A stretch of 64,000 bases of DNA, from NCBI GenBank assembly GCA_902801465.1, contig CADCIH010000004.1:1-64000 (forward strand), read 5' to 3'. Positions 44,773-55,400 of this stretch are shown piece by piece. Position 1 is the first letter of the stretch. The number at the start of each line of letters is the position of its first letter. The notes beneath the pieces were generated by a model. It ran no database searches, was not told the DNA's origin, and saw only the letters and a program-made list of their open reading frames with translations. Both the position numbers and the translations under genes were made by a program. This DNA is from an uncultured Bacteroidia bacterium (GTDB lineage Bacteria > Bacteroidota > Bacteroidia > Bacteroidales > F082).

Positions 44773-46249
44773 TCCCCATCACCCCTTTCACCAAGTCCTT
44801 CTCCTGCCAGCAAATGAAAGCGAAGAACACCAACAACAAGGCGGTGTTTACCACCAAAGTCCATACCGTGTTTTCGATTTGGATGTGTTTCTGAGCGAAA
44901 AACAGGGCGATGGCCACGGCAAAATACATGAAGGCCGACTTCAAGTCGTAGGGTATCGGAGCTTTTTTCTGACCCACAAAATATGAGAGCACCATGCAGG
45001 TGCCATAACCGGCAAAACCGCCCCAGGCACAGGCAATATAGCCGTATTGGGGCACAAAGATGAAATTAATGGCCAAAAGTACCACACAGCCGATTCCGGA
45101 AAAGACCGCGCCCCACCAGGTCTCGTCGATGAGTTTGTACCAGAACGAGAGGTTGAAATAAATGCCCATGAAGATCTCGGCCATCATCACGATGGGTACC
45201 ACACGAAGACCTTCCCAATAGTCGCTCTTGATGATGTGTTTCAACAAAGGCATGTACATCACCACGGCGAGAAATGCAAACAGGGTGAATATGATGAAAT
45301 ATTTCATCACCTTGGCTTGGGCTTCTTTGTCGGCTGTATCACGCTTTCCGCCAAAGACAAAAGGCTCGTAGGCATAGCGGAAAGCTTGTGTAATCATCGC
45401 CATGATCATCGCGATTTTCACGCATGCGCCATAGATGCCCAACTGCACGTCACCTTCTTCACCTGGAACGATGAAACGATAGCAAATCTTATCGGCCACT
45501 TGGTTGAGGATGCCGGCCAGACCCAACAAGAGCAGCGGCCATGTATAGCGAAGCATCTGTTTCAGCAACTCGCGGTCGATGCCATAACGCATTTTCTTGA
45601 TCTCAGGAATGAATCCAAAGGTAATCAAACTGGTGCAAATCAGGTTGACGATAAAAATATAACCCACCTGATAGCTGTTTTCGTACCAACCCATCAAAGC
45701 GGGATGGCTTTCCTTCAGACCGGGTGCCACCAGGAAAATAAACAGGTTCAGACCGATATTGAGGAAGATAAACAAAAGCTTCAAAGTGGCAAATTTGATT
45801 GGCCGGTTCTCGTAACGCAGACGGGCGAACAAGATGGCCTGGAAAGCGTCCAAAGCAACGATGATGGCCATGATCTCAACAAACTCAGGATGGTCGGCGT
45901 AATGAAGACCATTGGAAATGGGTTTTAGGAAAACACTCACCAGAAGCACAAACACCAGACTCACCAATCCCACCGTCAACCCGGAAGTGGAGAAAGCCTT
46001 ATTGGGGTCGACGCCTTCCTTGTTGGAAAAACGGAAAAACGTGGTCTCCATGCCAAAGGTCAATATCACCAAAAGCAAAGCCGTGTAGGCATAAAGGTTG
46101 GTGACAATGCCGTAACCGCCTGATTCTGCGGCGATTTTATAGGTATAAAGCGGCACCAACAAGTAATTCAAGAACCTGCCGATGATGCTGCTCAAACCGT
46201 AAATAGCGGTTTGCTTCGCCAATGATCCTAGTCTGTTGTTATCTGCCAT
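44753..46249 (-). CDS. polysaccharide flippase-like membrane protein (MOP superfamily)
   Basis: 498 residues, about 14 membrane helices, start MADNNRLGSLAKQTAIYGLSS. N-terminal GRFLNYLLVPLYT and the polysaccharide-biosynthesis C-terminal-type helices (MAEIFMGIYFNLSFWYKLIDETWWGA) identify a Wzx/MurJ-like lipid-linked oligosaccharide translocase. In Bacteroidota it is commonly the first gene before dut. It could supply undecaprenyl-linked glycan for surface polymers, but no glycosyltransferase cluster adjoins it, so the substrate is undetermined. Confidence 0.88.
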   Translation of the reverse strand: MADNNRLGSLAKQTAIYGLSSIIGRFLNYLLVPLYTYKIAAESGGYGIVTNLYAYTALLLVILTFGMETTFFRFSNKEGVDPNKAFSTSGLTVGLVSLVFVLLVSVFLKPISNGLHYADHPEFVEIMAIIVALDAFQAILFARLRYENRPIKFATLKLLFIFLNIGLNLFIFLVAPGLKESHPALMGWYENSYQVGYIFIVNLICTSLITFGFIPEIKKMRYGIDRELLKQMLRYTWPLLLLGLAGILNQVADKICYRFIVPGEEGDVQLGIYGACVKIAMIMAMITQAFRYAYEPFVFGGKRDTADKEAQAKVMKYFIIFTLFAFLAVVMYMPLLKHIIKSDYWEGLRVVPIVMMAEIFMGIYFNLSFWYKLIDETWWGAVFSGIGCVVLLAINFIFVPQYGYIACAWGGFAGYGTCMVLSYFVGQKKAPIPYDLKSAFMYFAVAIALFFAQKHIQIENTVWTLVVNTALLLVFFAFICWQEKDLVKGVMGKIKVKR

Positions 46250-46278
46250 AGCTAATCAAAAACGCAAAAATAACGATT

Positions 46279-49191
46279 TTATTTGGAACGGGCTGAGGTT
46301 TCTCTCGGTAAATCAATGATAAACTCGGTCCCAACACCTTCCTGGCTCTCGAAACCGATGCTGCCTCCAGCTGATAAGATGATATTGTAGGCAAGTGACA
46401 ACCCCACGCCCGATCCTCCTGTTTTTGTAGTGAAATTGGGTACAAAAATCATCTTTTTGTCCTCTTCCTTGATGCCCTTGCCGTTGTCCTTCACAGAGAT
46501 GGCAAACGACGTCTCGGTGGCACGAAGACTTACGTCGATTCTTCCATTGGGACTTAATCCGATGGCCTGGGTGGCGTTTTTGATGATGTTTCCGATGGCG
46601 CTATTCAGGTTGGTCTTGTCGCCATTAAAGGTATAATCCACTTCGGGTTCGATTTCAAGATGGAACTCGATGTTGTCGGCATTGTCGTAGAGGTTCACGA
46701 GATTGCTTACCAGCTCGGCCAAGTCGAGAGGCTGAGGGTTGTTCACCGGCAGCTTGGCGTATTGTGAGAACGACGAGGCGATGTCAGAAAGGGCGTCGAT
46801 TTGTTCCAAGAGCGTAGTCGTGGTACGTTGGATACGCCCGTCAACCATACCGTCCTGTTGTTCCGCAGAGCGTTGCAGCATCTGCACACTGAGTCGCATC
46901 GGGGTGAGCGAGTTGTGAATTTCATGCGCCACCTGTCGGGCCACGCCTCGCCAGGCCGATTCAGCGGCGGTGCGACGTAACTCGGCGGCACTCTTCTCCA
47001 GTTCCACCACCAACTGGTTATACTGTTTGATCAGAGCTCCGATCTCATCGTTGCCCCTCCACTCTATCGGCTCATTCTTCTGGTCAATCTTAAGGCCGCC
47101 CAATTTGTTCTGAATCAATGCCAGAGGCTGGGTCAACCGTTGGGTAAGACGCAGCACAAATATCAATGCGATGACCAGCAACAGCAAAATAATGTTGAGG
47201 TAGGTCAAAACAAAGTTCTTGATTTCCTTCTGAAGGTCGGTGGTACTTGAGAAGAAGGGCGTGTTGAGATAAGCCAAAGTATTGCCTTCGGCATCGGTCA
47301 GCGGGAGGTAAGCCGACTCGTAAACGGCTTCACCCAGTTGTTCCTGATGGGTAAAATAAAGTTCGTGGTTATGGTGGATGTTTTGGTAGGCTTCGGCGTT
47401 CATCAGAGGTGCCTGAAGGTTGAGTTCGAATATCTCGGGGCGTGTGGTGGCCAGCAGCTGTCCGTTGAGCTGGTACAGGTTGATATCGGTAAAGAAGGTG
47501 TTGGCGTAACGTTGTAACAGCTCATCCCATCGGTCGCGCGAGGCATATTGGAGCAGACTCTCAAAGTCGAGGTCGTTGCGCATCTCGTTCACCAAGGTAC
47601 GGGTGGTCTCAAACTGGGCGTTTGCGGTGTTTTGGTTATACAGGCTTCTCATGTAGATCACCGAGACGGGGCCCACCACCAAAAACGAGATGCCCAGGGT
47701 CAACACAATCAAAGCCTGCAGGCGTTGTCCGAAGCTACGGTCGCGCCATTTTCGGGGTTCGTTGGCATTGCGCAGCCACACCACCAGCAGGAAAGGCAGC
47801 AACAGTCCGAGGAAGAACAGGGCAAAGGGCGCCGTAGTCTCCGACCATCCTTTTCGGGGCAGGCTTATCACCAGGACGTCGTTCTCGCCATGACTTACCG
47901 AATAGTGTTTGTAATGCTTGCTGTAGCTGAAATCGCCCTCGTTGAGTTCCATGCGGTTCAAAAAGTTGGGATACACATATCGTCCATATTTGTAAACCAA
48001 CTGGCCATCACGATAGTTGGCCACCGAATAGTCGTACGAGAACCCTTCGGGGGTCATGGCCTTGTAAAATTCGTAGAAAAGTGTCTTTCGCAACAGTGTG
48101 TCGGAAGTGACCACTATCTTTCCTATATAGTTCGGGTCGAGGGTATAGTAGTCCATGAAATACAATCCGTCCTCGACGAGTAGATGTTTGTTGTTATCCA
48201 GTTTGTCCCTAAAATAGGCATCACAGTCGGTAAGGTAGTCGCCTGGCTGTATGGCAATCTCGGCGCCCGGGTCGCAAATGGTAAGGGTCACCGTATAGTC
48301 GTTCATCCTATCGTCGAAAAGCAGCTCTTTCGAATAGTCCAGCACCACATCGGCAAGCACATTGCTCTCCCCCAACACCATCTGGATGAAGTCGCTGTCG
48401 CCTTGAACCAATTCAGAAAACGCAACAAACGAAGTTTCAAAGCTGGTATCGCGTTTTTGGACGAGGGTCTCTGCCATGTCGCGAATACGGGCATTCTCCC
48501 TTTTTGTGATAATTTTTGAATAAATATAAGTACTTAAAATCGACACCAAAAGGATTACCAAGAACCCCAGTTTGAGTTCCTTTCCATTATTGTCTTTTTG
48601 TTCCTTTCTTTTCAAAAGGAGCGTCAGAGCCCCCACCACGATCAATAAAAGGGGAAGAAGCAAGACCCAAAGCAGCGATTTCCGGATTTGAGGTTTGGAA
48701 TTAATCGTCAGATTTGACAACAGTTTTCCTTCCTTGTTAAAAATGGGAACGCCTTGTTCGTCTGAATGAAAGGCAATGTCGACATTGATAAGTTGAGGAA
48801 GAACGGTATTATAGTTCTCGGTATAGGGGTTGTTGGTTGGGAAACAGGTGCTGAGGAGGTTGTATTGATAGTAGTTCAGGCCTTCATTTTGATAGGACTT
48901 TACATAATAATAACCGCTGAGAAGATGAACGATGGTATCGTTGTCGGGACTGGCTTTTCGACGCATCAAACGGGGATTGACGTCATTGTGGTTCCATGAA
49001 ACCAGACTATCGCCAGAGTAGACGAACAAGCCAGGATTGGCTTGTTTTTCGATGCGAAGCACCGAACGTTGCACGATCTTTTGAAGTAGGGTCTCAGAGG
49101 TAAAATGCCAAAACACCAAACCCAAAAGAAGGATAAGGCCCAAACCAGACCAAAGCAAGACTTTTCCTATGCGTTTTCCATTATCAGTCAT
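46279..49191 (-). CDS. large membrane sensor histidine kinase, orphan
   Basis: 970 residues. Membrane helices at about 11-29, 172-190, 208-225, 452-472, 488-510 and 663-685 bound two extracytoplasmic regions. A HAMP segment (LRLTQRLTQPLALIQNKLGGL) leads into the kinase core: H-box QVAHEIHNSLTP, N-box SAIGNIIKNATQAIG, G1 VKDNGKGI and G2 GGSGVGLSLAYNI. It resembles NtrY-type kinases. No response regulator gene is adjacent. It overlaps the methyltransferase gene by 8 bp. Ligand and output are unknown. Confidence 0.9.
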   Translation of the reverse strand: MTDNGKRIGKVLLWSGLGLILLLGLVFWHFTSETLLQKIVQRSVLRIEKQANPGLFVYSGDSLVSWNHNDVNPRLMRRKASPDNDTIVHLLSGYYYVKSYQNEGLNYYQYNLLSTCFPTNNPYTENYNTVLPQLINVDIAFHSDEQGVPIFNKEGKLLSNLTINSKPQIRKSLLWVLLLPLLLIVVGALTLLLKRKEQKDNNGKELKLGFLVILLVSILSTYIYSKIITKRENARIRDMAETLVQKRDTSFETSFVAFSELVQGDSDFIQMVLGESNVLADVVLDYSKELLFDDRMNDYTVTLTICDPGAEIAIQPGDYLTDCDAYFRDKLDNNKHLLVEDGLYFMDYYTLDPNYIGKIVVTSDTLLRKTLFYEFYKAMTPEGFSYDYSVANYRDGQLVYKYGRYVYPNFLNRMELNEGDFSYSKHYKHYSVSHGENDVLVISLPRKGWSETTAPFALFFLGLLLPFLLVVWLRNANEPRKWRDRSFGQRLQALIVLTLGISFLVVGPVSVIYMRSLYNQNTANAQFETTRTLVNEMRNDLDFESLLQYASRDRWDELLQRYANTFFTDINLYQLNGQLLATTRPEIFELNLQAPLMNAEAYQNIHHNHELYFTHQEQLGEAVYESAYLPLTDAEGNTLAYLNTPFFSSTTDLQKEIKNFVLTYLNIILLLLVIALIFVLRLTQRLTQPLALIQNKLGGLKIDQKNEPIEWRGNDEIGALIKQYNQLVVELEKSAAELRRTAAESAWRGVARQVAHEIHNSLTPMRLSVQMLQRSAEQQDGMVDGRIQRTTTTLLEQIDALSDIASSFSQYAKLPVNNPQPLDLAELVSNLVNLYDNADNIEFHLEIEPEVDYTFNGDKTNLNSAIGNIIKNATQAIGLSPNGRIDVSLRATETSFAISVKDNGKGIKEEDKKMIFVPNFTTKTGGSGVGLSLAYNIILSAGGSIGFESQEGVGTEFIIDLPRETSARSK

Positions 49192-50068
49192 GGTTCAAAG
49201 GTTTTTCAAAAAGATAAACCAAACTCGAGTACATCCCAGTATGATGCGCTTTCAGGTTGGACCGTAATCCAACCCAAGCCCCTCGGATCAAAGGCAAGGA
49301 CTTGCCACGATAACGCTCGCTCAAAAACGAAATGTAAAAGGCGTCCCAGACGAGTTTTTTGGTGTCCACCGGTACGAAACCGATGGATTTCATCATAAAT
49401 TTAAGGGTTTCAGGGGAAAAATGATTCAAATGACGGGGCACGTCCCAGGCGGCCCAATAGTCTTTAAAGTACTGACAATCAAACGATTGAAAGTTTGGAA
49501 GAGCTATCACAAGCCGACCTCCAGGTTTCAATAACCTGTTGATTTCTGATGTCTGAGATTTCAAGTCATCCACGTGTTCAAGGACGTGCCAAAGGGTGAT
49601 TACATCGAAAGAAGCGTCATCAAGCGATCCCGAGTCTTTTGGCGCCAAGGGTTGGAAGCCGAGCCGTTTTTCGGCAATGATTTTGGCATCTTCAGAAGGT
49701 TCAATACCGACCACCTCCCAATCCTTTTGCTTCACATGAATTAAAAAGTCACCTACCCCGCAACCGATATCCAAAAGCTTACCCTTAGGCAAATCGCCTA
49801 TGGCCATTTCAACTTTGTTTTTGATATTGAAGGACTTAACCCATTCGTAAAGCCGAGGCACGAGACCTTTTTTATTCTCCTGGTGACTATAATATTCTTG
49901 GGATTGATAGTATTTCCCAATGTCATCGGGTGCTGGTCGGGGTGCGGTGAAAAGCAACCCACAGTGTTCACATTCCATAATTTCGAATTCTTCTTGCGAC
50001 AAAAAATAATCTTTCAATCGCATATAACGCTTTTCAGTGGGGGTTCCGCACCAGGGACAGGTTTTCAT
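49184..50068 (-). CDS. class I SAM-dependent methyltransferase with N-terminal zinc ribbon
   Basis: 294 residues. N-terminal CPWCGTPTEKR ... MECEHCGLLF (two CxxC) forms a zinc ribbon; LLDIGCGVGDFL is the AdoMet-binding motif I, followed by VVGIEPS and the motif-II/post-II region VITLWHVLEHV and LKPGGRLVIALPN. Such proteins methylate small molecules or sugars; the substrate is unknown. It lies between mnmG and the histidine kinase on the same strand. A parS-like site occupies the mnmG-methyltransferase gap. Confidence 0.85.
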   Translation of the reverse strand: MKTCPWCGTPTEKRYMRLKDYFLSQEEFEIMECEHCGLLFTAPRPAPDDIGKYYQSQEYYSHQENKKGLVPRLYEWVKSFNIKNKVEMAIGDLPKGKLLDIGCGVGDFLIHVKQKDWEVVGIEPSEDAKIIAEKRLGFQPLAPKDSGSLDDASFDVITLWHVLEHVDDLKSQTSEINRLLKPGGRLVIALPNFQSFDCQYFKDYWAAWDVPRHLNHFSPETLKFMMKSIGFVPVDTKKLVWDAFYISFLSERYRGKSLPLIRGAWVGLRSNLKAHHTGMYSSLVYLFEKPLNHD

Positions 50069-50077
50069 TATTTTGAG

Positions 50078-50093
50078 GTTTTCACGTGAAACA
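50078..50093. promoter_or_regulatory. parS-like ParB-binding site
   Basis: The 16-mer GTTTTCACGTGAAACA matches the widely conserved chromosomal parS TGTTTCACGTGAAACA at 14 of 16 positions, including the whole TTTCACGTGAAACA core. It lies in the 30-bp gap immediately after the mnmG stop codon. mnmG (gidA) is a classic neighbour of the origin/partition region, which supports the call. Confidence 0.7.
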
Positions 50094-50098
50094 ATAGG

Positions 50099-51973
50099 CT
50101 ATCTTCCTAAGAATATGGCTAATACAGAAATATCAGCAGGTGAAATTCCGCTAATTCGACTTGCTTGACCAAGGGTTTCTGGTTTGTATTTATTTAGTTT
50201 TTCTCGAGCTTCAAACGACAAGGAAGTCAACGTATGGTAATCGAAATCGGCGGGAAGCTTCACATAATCCAAGCGATTGAGCTTCTCTGCGAGGTCGTAT
50301 TCCTTATTTATATAACCATCGTATTTAATCAGAATTTCGGCTTCTTGGACGCATTCGCGAACAAAACGATCACTTAAATCATACTTCTCTCTGAGCATTT
50401 CGAGTCCGTCAATCATATCAAATAGATTCAACTGCGGTCTAAGTAGAATATAGCCCAACTTGGCGCGTTGTGCTATTGGCGAAGTGCCGTGGGTTTCCAA
50501 GAAACCGTTGATGGTATCGGGTGAAACACTGGTACCATTCAAGAATTCAATGATCTCAGCAACGACTTGTTTTTTCTTTAGATATTGCTGCAAGCGGTCT
50601 TCTTTGGCCAGACCCAATTGATAGGATTTCTCTGTCAATCGGGCGTCGGCATTGTCTTGTCGCAGCAAAATCCGGTACTCTGCCCTACTTGTGAACATCC
50701 TATAAGGCTCATCCACACCTTTGGTGATCAAATCATCAATCAACACACCGATATAAGCTTCGGAGCGCGACAGCACGAAAGGCTCTTCATCGTGAATCAA
50801 CCGATGCGCATTAATGCCTGCCATGAGTCCTTGGCAAGCAGCTTCTTCATAACCCGTGGTACCATTAATCTGTCCCGCGAAGAACAGTCCATGCACCAAT
50901 CTTGTCTCAAGCGAATGATGCAATTGTACCGGAGGGAAATAATCGTATTCGATGGCATAGCCTGGACGATATATCTTGGCATGTTCAAAGCCTTCGATTG
51001 CTTGCAAGGCTTCGTATTGAATATAATCAGGCAAGGAGGAGCTAAAACCATTCAAATAATATTCTTGGGTAGTCCATCCTTCCGGCTCCACAAACAGCTG
51101 ATGGCTATCTTTGTCCGAAAAGCGTTCTATTTTATCCTCAATGCTGGGACAATACCTTGGGCCGACACCCTGTATCCTACCGGCAAACATCGGTGAATAT
51201 TGGAACCCTTTCCTTAATATCTCATGCACCTTGAGTGAGGTTCGTGCAATATAACAGCTTCTTTGTTTGGCGATGGGCTCGTGCGGTAGATACGAGAATC
51301 CCGTCACCTCATCATCGCCAGGCTGTTCCACAAGTTTCGAAAAATCGATGGTCCGACCGTCAATACGCACTGGGGTGCCTGTCTTCAAACGTTTTACCTC
51401 AAAACCATGTTCACGCAATTGTTCCGAAATACCATAGCTCGCCGTCTCACCCATTCGTCCCCCAGGAAAATGCATCTCACCGATATGAATCAAGCCATTT
51501 AAAAAAGTGCCATTGGTCAAAATCACCGCCTTTGCCTCCACATTACCCCCCATAAAAGTGTGCACGCCGCAGACCTTATCGCCTTCAAACAACAACCCAT
51601 CCACGGAATCCTGCCAGAAATCCAAATTCGGCACACGCTCCAATTGCGACCTCCATTCAGCAGAAAACATCATTTTGTCGCTCTGACACCTAGGACTCCA
51701 CATGGCAGGTCCTTTGGATCGGTTCAGCATACGGAATTGTATCATCGTCTTATCCGACACAACACCCGAACAGCCGCCCATGGCATCAATCTCACGAACA
51801 ATCTGTCCCTTGGCAATGCCACCCATAGCCGGGTTACACGACATGGACGCCATCAGTCGCAAATCCATCGTTACCAACAAAACCCGATTGCCCAAATTAG
51901 CAGCTGCCGCAGCCGCCTCACAACCGGCATGACCCGCACCCACTACGATTATATCATACTTCTCAAACTTCAT
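50099..51973 (-). CDS. mnmG: tRNA uridine-5-carboxymethylaminomethyl modification enzyme MnmG
   Basis: FAD-dependent partner of MnmE that installs the cmnm5 group on wobble uridine 34. 624 residues with N-terminal FAD motif VVGAGHAGCEAA, the block MSCNPAMGGIAKGQIVREIDAMGG, FLNGLIHIGEMHFPGGRMGE and the TSRAEYRILLRQDNADARLT segment. Full length. Downstream of ybeY. Flanked by a strong parS-like site (50078) and a degenerate one (51982). Confidence 0.98.
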   Translation of the reverse strand: MKFEKYDIIVVGAGHAGCEAAAAAANLGNRVLLVTMDLRLMASMSCNPAMGGIAKGQIVREIDAMGGCSGVVSDKTMIQFRMLNRSKGPAMWSPRCQSDKMMFSAEWRSQLERVPNLDFWQDSVDGLLFEGDKVCGVHTFMGGNVEAKAVILTNGTFLNGLIHIGEMHFPGGRMGETASYGISEQLREHGFEVKRLKTGTPVRIDGRTIDFSKLVEQPGDDEVTGFSYLPHEPIAKQRSCYIARTSLKVHEILRKGFQYSPMFAGRIQGVGPRYCPSIEDKIERFSDKDSHQLFVEPEGWTTQEYYLNGFSSSLPDYIQYEALQAIEGFEHAKIYRPGYAIEYDYFPPVQLHHSLETRLVHGLFFAGQINGTTGYEEAACQGLMAGINAHRLIHDEEPFVLSRSEAYIGVLIDDLITKGVDEPYRMFTSRAEYRILLRQDNADARLTEKSYQLGLAKEDRLQQYLKKKQVVAEIIEFLNGTSVSPDTINGFLETHGTSPIAQRAKLGYILLRPQLNLFDMIDGLEMLREKYDLSDRFVRECVQEAEILIKYDGYINKEYDLAEKLNRLDYVKLPADFDYHTLTSLSFEAREKLNKYKPETLGQASRISGISPADISVLAIFLGR

Positions 51974-51981
51974 TGTCGTAT

Positions 51982-51997
51982 TGTTTCACAAGGAACA
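51982..51997. promoter_or_regulatory. degenerate parS-like site in the mnmG leader
   Basis: TGTTTCACAAGGAACA agrees with parS at 13 of 16 positions: the left half is perfect and the centre/right half is altered. It sits 9 bp upstream of the mnmG ATG. On its own it would be weak; the stronger site on the other side of the gene makes it worth recording. Confidence 0.35.
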
Positions 51998-52022
51998 ACT
52001 ATTGTAATTATTTGATATTCAG

Positions 52023-52442
52023 TTATTTATAAAATTGTCGTAGACATTCTTCCTCTTTTTCACGCATCCGAGAACGCTCTTCGTCAGTATGATCGTCATA
52101 GCCTATCAAATGCAACACACCGTGAATAATCACGCGAAGCAACTCGCTTTCAAACGAACGACCAAAGTTAAGAGAATTTTCAGCGATGCGGTCCAAGCTA
52201 ATACAAAACTCGCTCGAAATGACATCCCCAGAATCCGTCAGAGGAAAGGTCACGATGTCAGTGTAAAAATCGTGGCCCAAACGACGCTGATTAATGCCAA
52301 GCAAAGCCTCGTCGCTGCAAAAATAATAGTACAACTCCCCTACTCCATATCCGCAACCGGCGGCCACGCCAACAATCCATTCCCGAACATGGTCATAATC
52401 CAAAACAGGCGTCATCACATCGATGGTTTCAAAGCGTATCAT
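52023..52442 (-). CDS. ybeY: endoribonuclease YbeY (rRNA maturation)
   Basis: 139-residue metal-dependent RNase involved in 16S rRNA 3'-end processing and ribosome quality control. The metal-binding signature VIIHGVLHLIGYDDHTDEE (HGxLHLxGYDH type) and ILVTDIVTFP-like segment (DFYTDIVTFPL) are present. It starts 1 bp after the stop of the DUF4175 gene and precedes mnmG, a conserved Bacteroidota order. Confidence 0.96.
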   Translation of the reverse strand: MIRFETIDVMTPVLDYDHVREWIVGVAAGCGYGVGELYYYFCSDEALLGINQRRLGHDFYTDIVTFPLTDSGDVISSEFCISLDRIAENSLNFGRSFESELLRVIIHGVLHLIGYDDHTDEERSRMREKEEECLRQFYK

Positions 52443-52443
52443 G

Positions 52444-55400
52444 TCAATAAGTATTTCGTTTCAAGTAATATTGGTTGATCTTCTGCCGGTAATAAGGCTG
52501 GTATTCAACAGGATTTTGACGCAAGAATTCTTGGTTCTTTTTTAGTTGTTCCTTATAAAACAGCTCGTCTATCTTCCGGTCAAAGCCATCGCCTTTGTAC
52601 TCGTTGGATTTGCGTTTCTCATCCTGGTCACGCTTTTGTTGGGCCTTCTCGGATTCAAGCATACGTGAGAGGATTTCCCGATTCCGTTCAATGGTCTGCC
52701 GATTCACACGTTTATTCACCAAATCCTCTTCAAGCCGTTCCATATCGCGAATGATTTGATTTAGCCCATCGTCACCCACCTGCCCGTTTTTCTTCATCTC
52801 CTGAAGCATTTCCTGCATGCTCTGACGAATCATTTCCTGTTCGGCAGCCATTCTTGCCAACTCTTCCGACATTTCAGATGAAGGCTTACCATTTTGCTGT
52901 TTAAGCTGCTCCTGAAGCTTTTTGAGTTGCTCCCCGAGTTGCTTCTGGAGATCCTGCATCTGTTGCATCGACATTTGCTGCTTGCCCTTCTGGGGCTTGC
53001 TCTTGCCACTACCAGAACCCATCATCATGTTTTCCATCTGATCGAGCGATTCCGCAAGCATCAAGGCCAAATTGTTCATCGACCGCAAGGCCATCTGTTG
53101 GTTACCGACAGCAACGGTGAACCGGAGGTCATTCATGTATTTCAAGGCAACCTCAGTCTGTCGATCAATGGCATTAAGCTCATCAAACACGAAGTTCTGA
53201 ATGGAGGGTTGTCGCATGGCCATGCTGCGGAGAGAGTCCTCAACCATTTTAAAATTAGCCGAAAGCTCCTTTTGCCGAACGATCAAAGAGGACAGCGAGG
53301 GGTCGTCGGACCGAAGCTTGCCCAGGGTATTCATCAGTTCCTCTTGCTGGTGGGAGGCGCGAACCACGTTTTCAAGGAGAATGCGCACCAGTTGGGCATC
53401 TTCACCCATTTGTTCCATCCCTCCCATCATCATGTTCATCATCATGGAGTCGGCCATCTCCTGCATCTTTTGACCTGCGTCTTGCTTGGCGCCGTTTTGT
53501 AAGTCCTGTTCAATCTCTTGCTCAAGTTCTTCGTCCTGTTGGAGGTTGAATGGTTCGGTCAGTTCTTGGTTGCGTTCGGCGAGACTGTCAAGGGTTTGCA
53601 TCATTTCCTCAAATGCCTCTTTTGCCTCTTCGTTGGACAGCGTGTCGGAGCCCGAGGAAAGCTCCTCCCCTAACTTATTGAGCTCATCGATGAGTTCGTT
53701 AAGTTCCTTCTCCATCTTCAACTGTTCCAGCAAGGCCAGGTTACGGTCAAGGAGTTCCTGCATCTTGCGGTTGTCGTGTTTCATGTCCTGCAACAACTGT
53801 TGCATCCTGTCGCGAGGCATTTCTTCGAGAAGCCGTTCGATTTCCTCCATCATTTTCTTTAGTTCTTCAGGGAAGACTTCCTCGAAAAGTTGACTGATTT
53901 GTTCCTGTTTTTTACGCAGTTCCTCGTTGGCGAGATCATGTTTTTCCATAAACTCGCTCAGTTTCTCCTGTTCTTCTTGAAGCTTGTTCCACTCCTCCTC
54001 CATGGCTGTCTGTTTCTCCAAAAGCTCCTTGATCTTTTCTTTGTCGGTCCAATCCAATTCCTTTTTCGACGTCAGCTCTTGAAGCAGTCTCTCAATGTCG
54101 TCGCGCAATTGGTTGGCTTCTTCCGACTTTGACGCCATGCGTTCCATGATGTCGTTCTCGGTCTGTTGCGCCAACGAATCGAGCGCCGCCTCGGAGGGTT
54201 TGTAGTAAGAGAAGGTCTCGGAGCGTTTCGACTTGGGGCCGTGGAAACCGTCGTTGTCCCACACTTCGAAGTAAACCTCTACCTGTTGTCCAGGCAACAC
54301 GCCGAGACTATCGAGATCGATATGATGGAAAAACGAAGTTCTGACAAGGGATTTGTCGAAAGCCACAGGGGTCACCACAGAACGCTCCACAGGCTGTTTG
54401 ACATCGCAATGGAACAGCAGTTTGCTGAACCCGTAATCGTCGGCAATCAGGCCAGAGAAGTAGACTTGGGTAGAGAGGTCTTCGTCGAACGACTCCACAC
54501 GTATGTCGGGATAGGCGTCGGGGATGACGTCGACCGTAAAACGGATGGGGTCGAACTGGTCCGACCAAGGATTACGGCAAACCAGGTCGATTTGAAGCGA
54601 CGAAGCCGCGGTGACAGGAACTATCACCTCGTCGTTGGAGGCGTCGTAAGCCATGCTCAGACTGTCGCGAGAAACAAAAACCGTGTCGCAGTCGCGGGTT
54701 TGAAACAAAAATTCCAACTTAGTGCCCTGGGGAACCATCAGGCGGGTCTTGCCCTCAAACACCTCGTTTTGCCTATGGATATAGGCAGGGTAGGAGGCCG
54801 TGCATTGATAGGAGACCAGTGCAGGGTTGGGGTGCACTGTGACGGGGATGGGCTGGCTTACATAATCGCCGCCAACCACTTGGAAACTGAAGTCGTGGTA
54901 TAGGTTTTTAAATATATAGGTATGGTCGTTGACCGAGTTACGGTTGAAAAGCTGTTGTCCCATGTTACTCTTCACATAAAACACATCGGGGATCTGGTTT
55001 CCTTCGACATGTATGGTGAAGGGCACCTCCGCCCCCTGGCGTGTCTCGATGGCGTCTTGTTGGAGTGTTACCGTGAAAGGCAAAGGCCTCTCATAATCCT
55101 GTTGATAATGGATAATGCGCTGGGCTGGTTGTACTGCAAATTTAGGAAGAAAAACCGACAACAAAACCAATATCAACAAAAGTATAACAAACACGTATAC
55201 ATAACGAAGGTTTCCTTTCAGATCGACCGCATCGGTAAAGCGTAGGGGGGCCAGTTCTTCGGTACGTTGCTCGATAGTGGCTTCGAGTAGTTGTTGTGAA
55301 CCGACATCTTCGGTTGCAGAGAGCTGGAGGGTATTGAGCAGTTTGTCGTCGACTTCAGGAAAAAACCGGCCGATTAACAAGGCGGCTTGTTCGAGCGACA

